From assembly GCA_964534315.1 (NCBI GenBank), contig CAZHOV010000002.1, forward strand, positions 18,585 to 82,584: a stretch of 64,000 nt of DNA, in the 5' to 3' direction. The translations under genes were made by a program, and so were the position numbers. Source of the DNA: CAZHOV01 sp964534315. GTDB lineage: Bacteria > Bacteroidota > Bacteroidia > Chitinophagales > Saprospiraceae. Positions 61,009 through 64,000 of the stretch are shown here, piece after piece. The stretch's first letter is position 1. Every line of letters begins with the position of its first letter. The notes beneath the pieces are model-generated. The model made no database searches and was not told where the DNA came from. It saw nothing but the letters and a program-made list of their open reading frames with translations.

Positions 61009-61854
61009 TTAGTTGTTTAATTGAATATGCAGATGGTCATCATGTCGTACGGAGTGACAACCCTGAAAGCGTATATTTGAAAATCGCTGCAAATTTAGTC
61101 TTTCTTTTAGATGGGGCTCAATAAAAAGCTTATTAATATCAGGATACTTTGCGAATAACGTAACCATAAATTTTGTGCGTTCTGCATCGAAATGCCAGTT
61201 ATTACGGGTCCATTTAGGAGTCCATTTTTCTAGCACGCTATATTGCCAATACCCTTGCCGGGTACATTTTTCCGGCCAATTCGATTCTCCCGGTTTGGGT
61301 TGCTCACACACTCCATAACCTAGAACACCCGGGCTCCCATTTCGTTCTTCACCTGTTTTGGCATCTTGGTAGAAGAAACTAAAATCCAGCTTATTTCCAT
61401 CGTCATGACTCAAATGAGGAATGAGAGGAAACCCGTCAAAGAAGGGGAAATTAGCATCTAGGTAGGTTAGGTAGGAGTTGGGATATTTTTGAGTGAAGGT
61501 TTCTGCAATGTCCAGGCAAACGGTTTTCAGCTCAGGCTTTACATAGTGTCGATTGGCCAAAAAAGTAAGCCAGTTAACAGGCCTTAGGGATTGTTCAGCA
61601 TATATGGGAAGTGTCACTCGATTGCTGGTTACTCTTGCAAGGGGAGGCACTATTAACAGACTAATTAGTAGATAAAAAATGGTAAAAGTTATAACATGGA
61701 ATAGCCAGATTGGAATCTTGCTTGGTTTCCACTTTAGTAATGGCTTTTTCAATAGCATCCAGCATAAATAGATGATTCCACCTACCTGGGTGAGGATGGT
61801 AAGGAGGGAGAAAAGGAGGAGTTTTATGATAATTTTAATGGTGGCTTTGAACAC
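61009..61854 (-). CDS. Membrane-anchored protein resembling LAS-type murein peptidases
   Basis: About 281 residues from a GTG at 61854 (reading FKATIKIIIKLLLF); the frame reads further to a GTG at 61905, but that overlaps a REP palindrome. Two N-terminal membrane helices (about residues 7-35 and 47-70) precede an extracytoplasmic domain. HLSHDDGNKLDFSFFY and, at the C terminus, RHDDHLHIQL look like the His/Asp and HxH metal ligands of MepA/M15-type (LAS) peptidases, which cut peptidoglycan cross-links. The call rests on these two motifs only. Its stop is 16 bases past the thiolase start, on the same strand. Confidence 0.6.
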   Translation of the reverse strand: MFKATIKIIIKLLLFSLLTILTQVGGIIYLCWMLLKKPLLKWKPSKIPIWLFHVITFTIFYLLISLLIVPPLARVTSNRVTLPIYAEQSLRPVNWLTFLANRHYVKPELKTVCLDIAETFTQKYPNSYLTYLDANFPFFDGFPLIPHLSHDDGNKLDFSFFYQDAKTGEERNGSPGVLGYGVCEQPKPGESNWPEKCTRQGYWQYSVLEKWTPKWTRNNWHFDAERTKFMVTLFAKYPDINKLFIEPHLKERLNLQRFSNIRFQGCHSVRHDDHLHIQLNN

Positions 61855-61887
61855 GAATTCCTCTGATTTTAATTGGGAAAATAATAT

Positions 61888-62081
61888 AGTGGTGCGCTGC
61901 ACCACTGTTGAATGATTAATTTTGGGAGCTACAAAGATAAAGCAGCTAAAGCAGCTTCTATTTTATGAAGGGTAGTGCCCTTTTAATCCTGTCACTAAAT
62001 GACTAATAAAATAGCAGCTATCAGAATCTTATGCCTAAAGAATTTTACAAATTTGCACTACCTCCTTCGGTGCAGCGCACC
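61888..62081. repeat. Pair of inverted REP-like palindromes
   Basis: AGTGGTGC-GCT-GCACCACT (61888-61906) and GGTGC-AGC-GCACC (62069-62081) are the same palindrome in opposite orientations, bounding a 160-bp segment with further short inverted repeats (AAGGG-TAGTG-CCCTT; TCTATTTTAT/ATAAAATAG). There is no gene between them. Confidence 0.6.
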
Positions 62082-62182
62082 ATGATTTTGTTGCTCCATT
62101 GGAAGTCTTTGCCAAAAACAGCAGTGCATTAAGCCGCAAAAACAGCTTTCTTACTCATCTGTAATATGAAATATTAATAATT

Positions 62183-62659
62183 ATGAAAAGCTTTTTTATC
62201 ATCATAACCTTCTTTTTGATCAACTTGCCATTAGCAACGTGTCAGATTACAGATATTCAATTGCTTGAAATAGCAATAAAGCAGGATTCCCTTGGTTATT
62301 TCCAAGAAACGGGAAAATCTGAAGGTGAATTATATTATGTAAAAAATCCAATTATGGAATCCTCCCTAAAAGAAGGGAAAAAAGGAATTGATTTACTAGG
62401 AATAAAGTTGAAAATCATTGGTGTTTTACCGTACAGAAAATTGAAGAAAAGGAAAAAGAAATCAATTCCTATTATTTGGATAGAAAAATTTTATTTAAAA
62501 GGAAATATTCTTACTTATAATGTTAAAGGAGCTCAATTCCTATATTCTATAAAAGAAGAAGACTTGTTTTTTGTATTCAGCGATTTTCTTATTTCTTTCA
62601 AATATAATTGCAATACTAATGGATGGGAGCAACAAGATATTAGGAATATTAGTGAATAA
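62183..62659 (+). CDS. Secreted hypothetical protein
   Basis: 158 residues. A signal peptide (FFIIITFFLINLPLATC, possibly a lipobox at LATC) precedes a Lys-rich domain with two strands (IPIIWIEKFYLKGNILTYNV, LYSIKEEDLFFVFSDFLI). The gene is AT-rich compared with the neighbourhood and stands alone on the plus strand between repeat clusters, suggesting recent acquisition. No family is recognised. Confidence 0.65.
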   Translation: MKSFFIIITFFLINLPLATCQITDIQLLEIAIKQDSLGYFQETGKSEGELYYVKNPIMESSLKEGKKGIDLLGIKLKIIGVLPYRKLKKRKKKSIPIIWIEKFYLKGNILTYNVKGAQFLYSIKEEDLFFVFSDFLISFKYNCNTNGWEQQDIRNISE

Positions 62660-62785
62660 ATTTCCTTAAACCTTGGAGAATTCAGGTGTAGGAATGAATC
62701 AGGCGCAAAAACGATCCAACCGCAAAAGGGGTGATGCCTCATGGCACCCTTGAACCAATTTTGCCAAAATTAAAATAAATTGAAT

Positions 62786-62842
62786 GGATGCCAAGAGGCA
62801 TTCAACACTTCGTTTTGGACGAAGACGTCCAAAACAGCAGAA
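62786..62842. repeat. REP-like direct repeat, copy A, left of the DUF433/DUF5615 pair
   Basis: GGATGCCAAGAGGCA is followed by the hairpin GTTTTGGACG-AAGA-CGTCCAAAAC (62812-62835) and CAG(C)AGA. Nearly identical to copy B at 63584-63641; a short AAATTAAAATAAA is also shared upstream (62767 and 63544). Confidence 0.8.
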
Positions 62843-62868
62843 AGAAATATAAAGAAATGGCCAAATTT

Positions 62869-63225
62869 TTACTCCAGCTTTCTTTGTCTAATACCTGAAT
62901 CTTCAATCACTGTAAAAAAGCCTTCTAAAACTAATTTTTGAGACTGAATAATATCTAGAAGCCTTTGACCAGCTTCGTCTGGATTAATCCCTTTACTTCT
63001 AAAGTATACCACTGCTGGTGGAGGATCTTTTTTGTATTTAAATAACAATTCTCCATAGTCTCTGTCAAAAGTCAATATAATTAGGCTATCCTCAATTGCC
63101 AAGTCTAGAACAGCTTCATCAGAAATACCTGGATTTTCTTCAGCAATACTTTTAACAATAAATCCTCCTTTTCGAATTCCTAAAACACTTGGCAAAGGGA
63201 AATTCTCATTTGCTAAAAACTCCAT
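62869..63225 (-). CDS. DUF5615 PIN-like toxin
   Basis: 118 residues. The N-terminal FLANENFPLPSV and the core ILTFDRDYGELL are the DUF5615 signature; the acidic residues Glu7/Asn8, Glu37/Asp41 and Asp55/Asp57 are suited to metal binding as in PIN nucleases. It directly follows the DUF433 gene (no gap), the usual toxin-antitoxin arrangement, so it is the likely toxin RNase. Confidence 0.85.
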   Translation of the reverse strand: MEFLANENFPLPSVLGIRKGGFIVKSIAEENPGISDEAVLDLAIEDSLIILTFDRDYGELLFKYKKDPPPAVVYFRSKGINPDEAGQRLLDIIQSQKLVLEGFFTVIEDSGIRQRKLE

Positions 63226-63465
63226 CTATGCCGATTTTGAGATCGGAAAATACAATTCATGCTCAATACATTCCTTTAAGTAAAGATAAACAGCTGTAAG
63301 GTCATCCTTTTTCAAATTTGGATAACTCTGGAAGAGCATTTCGTTTGACCATCCTGCTGCAAATAATTCCAGTATCAACTCAATAGAAAGTCTTGTTCCC
63401 TTGATAGTAGGCTTCCCAAGCAAAACCTTAGGGTCTGAGTGTATATGGTTTCTCCAATCTAACAT
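63226..63465 (-). CDS. DUF433 antitoxin
   Basis: 79 residues. IHSDPKVLLGKPTIKGTRLSIELILELFAAGWS is the DUF433 core (read as KPTIKGTRLSIELILEL), a small helix-turn-helix domain, followed by YPNLKKDDLTAVYLYLKE. It is the upstream partner of the DUF5615 toxin gene. Both are flanked by copies of one REP-like repeat. Confidence 0.87.
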   Translation of the reverse strand: MLDWRNHIHSDPKVLLGKPTIKGTRLSIELILELFAAGWSNEMLFQSYPNLKKDDLTAVYLYLKECIEHELYFPISKSA

Positions 63466-63583
63466 ACTTACTTAGTTTTATTCGTTATCCAAGATAATAA
63501 ACGACTTTATGCAATTCAACTATTATCTTTTTTATATAGTTGCAAATTAAAATAAAATTTGCCCCAGGGGAAGTATCTCAGTC

Positions 63584-63641
63584 GGATGCCAAGAGGCACA
63601 TCCAACACTTCGTTTTGGACGAAGACGTCCAAAACAGTAGA
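63584..63641. repeat. REP-like direct repeat, copy B, right of the DUF433/DUF5615 pair
   Basis: Same order as copy A: GGATGCCAAGAGGCA, TCCAACACTT, then the hairpin GTTTTGGACG-AAGA-CGTCCAAAAC (63612-63635). Two extra bases (CA) and few substitutions separate it from copy A. Confidence 0.8.
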
Positions 63642-63705
63642 TTGTATCCTATATCAGACCCACTGTTAAAACAATGGGCTGATAAAAAATTTGATCTCTA
63701 TACTA

Positions 63706-63739
63706 CTGCTAATTTGGACGTCTTCGTCCAAATTAGCAG
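63706..63739. repeat. Third REP-like hairpin, inverted relative to copies A and B
   Basis: CTGCTAATTTGGACG-TCTT-CGTCCAAATTAGCAG is a perfect 15-bp stem. The core GGACG...CGTCC is shared with copies A and B, and the loop is the complement of theirs (TCTT versus AAGA). The lower stem differs but stays paired. Confidence 0.75.
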
Positions 63740-63742
63740 AAA

Positions 63743-63791
63743 AGTAATTATTCATTATTAATTACTCATTCTTCATTGCCCACTTACTACT
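63743..63791. repeat. 7-bp array overlapping the thioesterase 3' end
   Basis: AGTAATT, ATTCATT, ATTAATT, ACTCATT, CTTCATT, GCCCACT, TACTACT follow with period 7. The last four units lie inside the C-terminal codons and stop of the PaaI-type gene. Confidence 0.65.
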
Positions 63792-63998
63792 CTTCCGATA
63801 AACTGTCCCTTTAAATAAGGCTACGATTGCATCCTCCTGGTTCCTGACCGTCACCCGGTAGTGGGCTAATTTATTTCCGACATTTTCTTCTTCAGCGATG
63901 GCAGTGAGGACATCGCCGGTGCAGACGGCTTTGGTATGGGATATATAAGTCTCGATAGAAACGGCATGGCGGCCGCGGGAGTTGGAGGCGAAGGCAAA
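63762..63998 (-). CDS. PaaI-type hotdog thioesterase, partial at the window edge
   Basis: 78 C-terminal codons are visible, read from 63998 down to the TAA at 63762-63764; the start lies beyond the window. FAFASNSRGRHAVSIETYISHTK and VCTGDVLTAIAEE are the PaaI/hydroxyphenylacetyl-CoA thioesterase pattern (a hotdog fold acting on acyl-CoA), followed by LAHYRVTVRNQEDAIVALFKGTVYRK. It shares a strand with the thiolase 2.8 kb away, but the toxin-antitoxin pair and repeats lie between them. The last residues (KWAMKNE) are encoded by a heptad array. Confidence 0.75.
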   Translation of the reverse strand, partial: FAFASNSRGRHAVSIETYISHTKAVCTGDVLTAIAEEENVGNKLAHYRVTVRNQEDAIVALFKGTVYRKSSKWAMKNE

Positions 63999-64000
63999 GG

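Noticed and set aside
63540..63761. 73-codon frame on the plus strand
   Set aside because: It starts with TTG, runs through two REP hairpins (LDEDVQ and LDVFVQ are encoded by the palindromes) and a heptad array, and resembles no protein.
1..64000. tRNA, rRNA or riboswitch genes
   Set aside because: I looked for T-loop motifs and cloverleaf arms, and for known riboswitch contexts near the cofactor genes, and saw none; a covariance-model scan would be decisive.

Overview
The window is a stretch of a Bacteroidota chromosome, most likely from the Saprospiria (Lewinella/Haliscomenobacter-like). Indicators are a type IX secretion (T9SS) sorting domain with SprB repeats, DUF5723, DUF6029 and Omp28 envelope proteins, Bacteroidota-style promoters (TAnnTTTG), an ATP synthase operon without beta and epsilon genes, a fused E1 alpha/beta 2-oxoacid dehydrogenase, and many lipoproteins. 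No rRNA, tRNA, CRISPR array or complete insertion sequence was recognised.

Layout. 1-6.6 kb: surface and outer-membrane proteins, the E1 fusion, a short-chain dehydrogenase and a metallophosphatase. 7.1-17.5 kb: an accessory stretch with two AAA/DUF4143 ATPases, a RelE-like/SF1 helicase/ankyrin fusion, a truncated formylglycine-generating-enzyme fragment, a 1000-residue T9SS cargo protein and a hipBA module with its operator. 17.7-27.1 kb: prolyl oligopeptidase, a TetR regulator, a DinB remnant, iscA and iscS, then molybdenum cofactor genes (moaE, mobA, moaC, moeA) interrupted by a decayed restriction-modification locus. 27.4-38.5 kb: conserved housekeeping genes (atpBEFHAG, rny, zapA with a coiled-coil partner, pheT). 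38.5-50.9 kb: envelope proteins (Omp28, DUF6029, TlpA), lipoproteins, an ABC-F protein, a tail-specific protease and a membrane pyrophosphatase. 51.4-58.4 kb: a putative immune locus. 58.6-64 kb: a D-threonine-aldolase-like enzyme, a thiolase, a predicted murein-peptidase-like membrane protein, a DUF433/DUF5615 toxin-antitoxin pair and the 3' end of a PaaI-type thioesterase.

The most interesting locus is at 51.4-55.7 kb, all on the minus strand: an acidic protein, an EAD11-like/TPR adaptor, a lipoprotein, a bacterial gasdermin and a caspase-like protease. Bacterial gasdermins are held inactive by a short C-terminal peptide, and a partner protease cuts this off to release a membrane-pore-forming domain that kills the infected cell. 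The protease and gasdermin are adjacent here. The adaptor and the envelope-directed proteins upstream could form an input module, which is my inference.

A second theme is the intergenic DNA. At least nine spacers hold degenerate tandem arrays whose words differ completely but whose period is always 7 or 8 bp. Several are arranged as two opposed arms able to fold back. Three of them surround or split the gasdermin locus. There are also several REP-like palindrome clusters, some with base-pair covariation, and unusually long perfect hairpins at gene ends (up to 32 bp).
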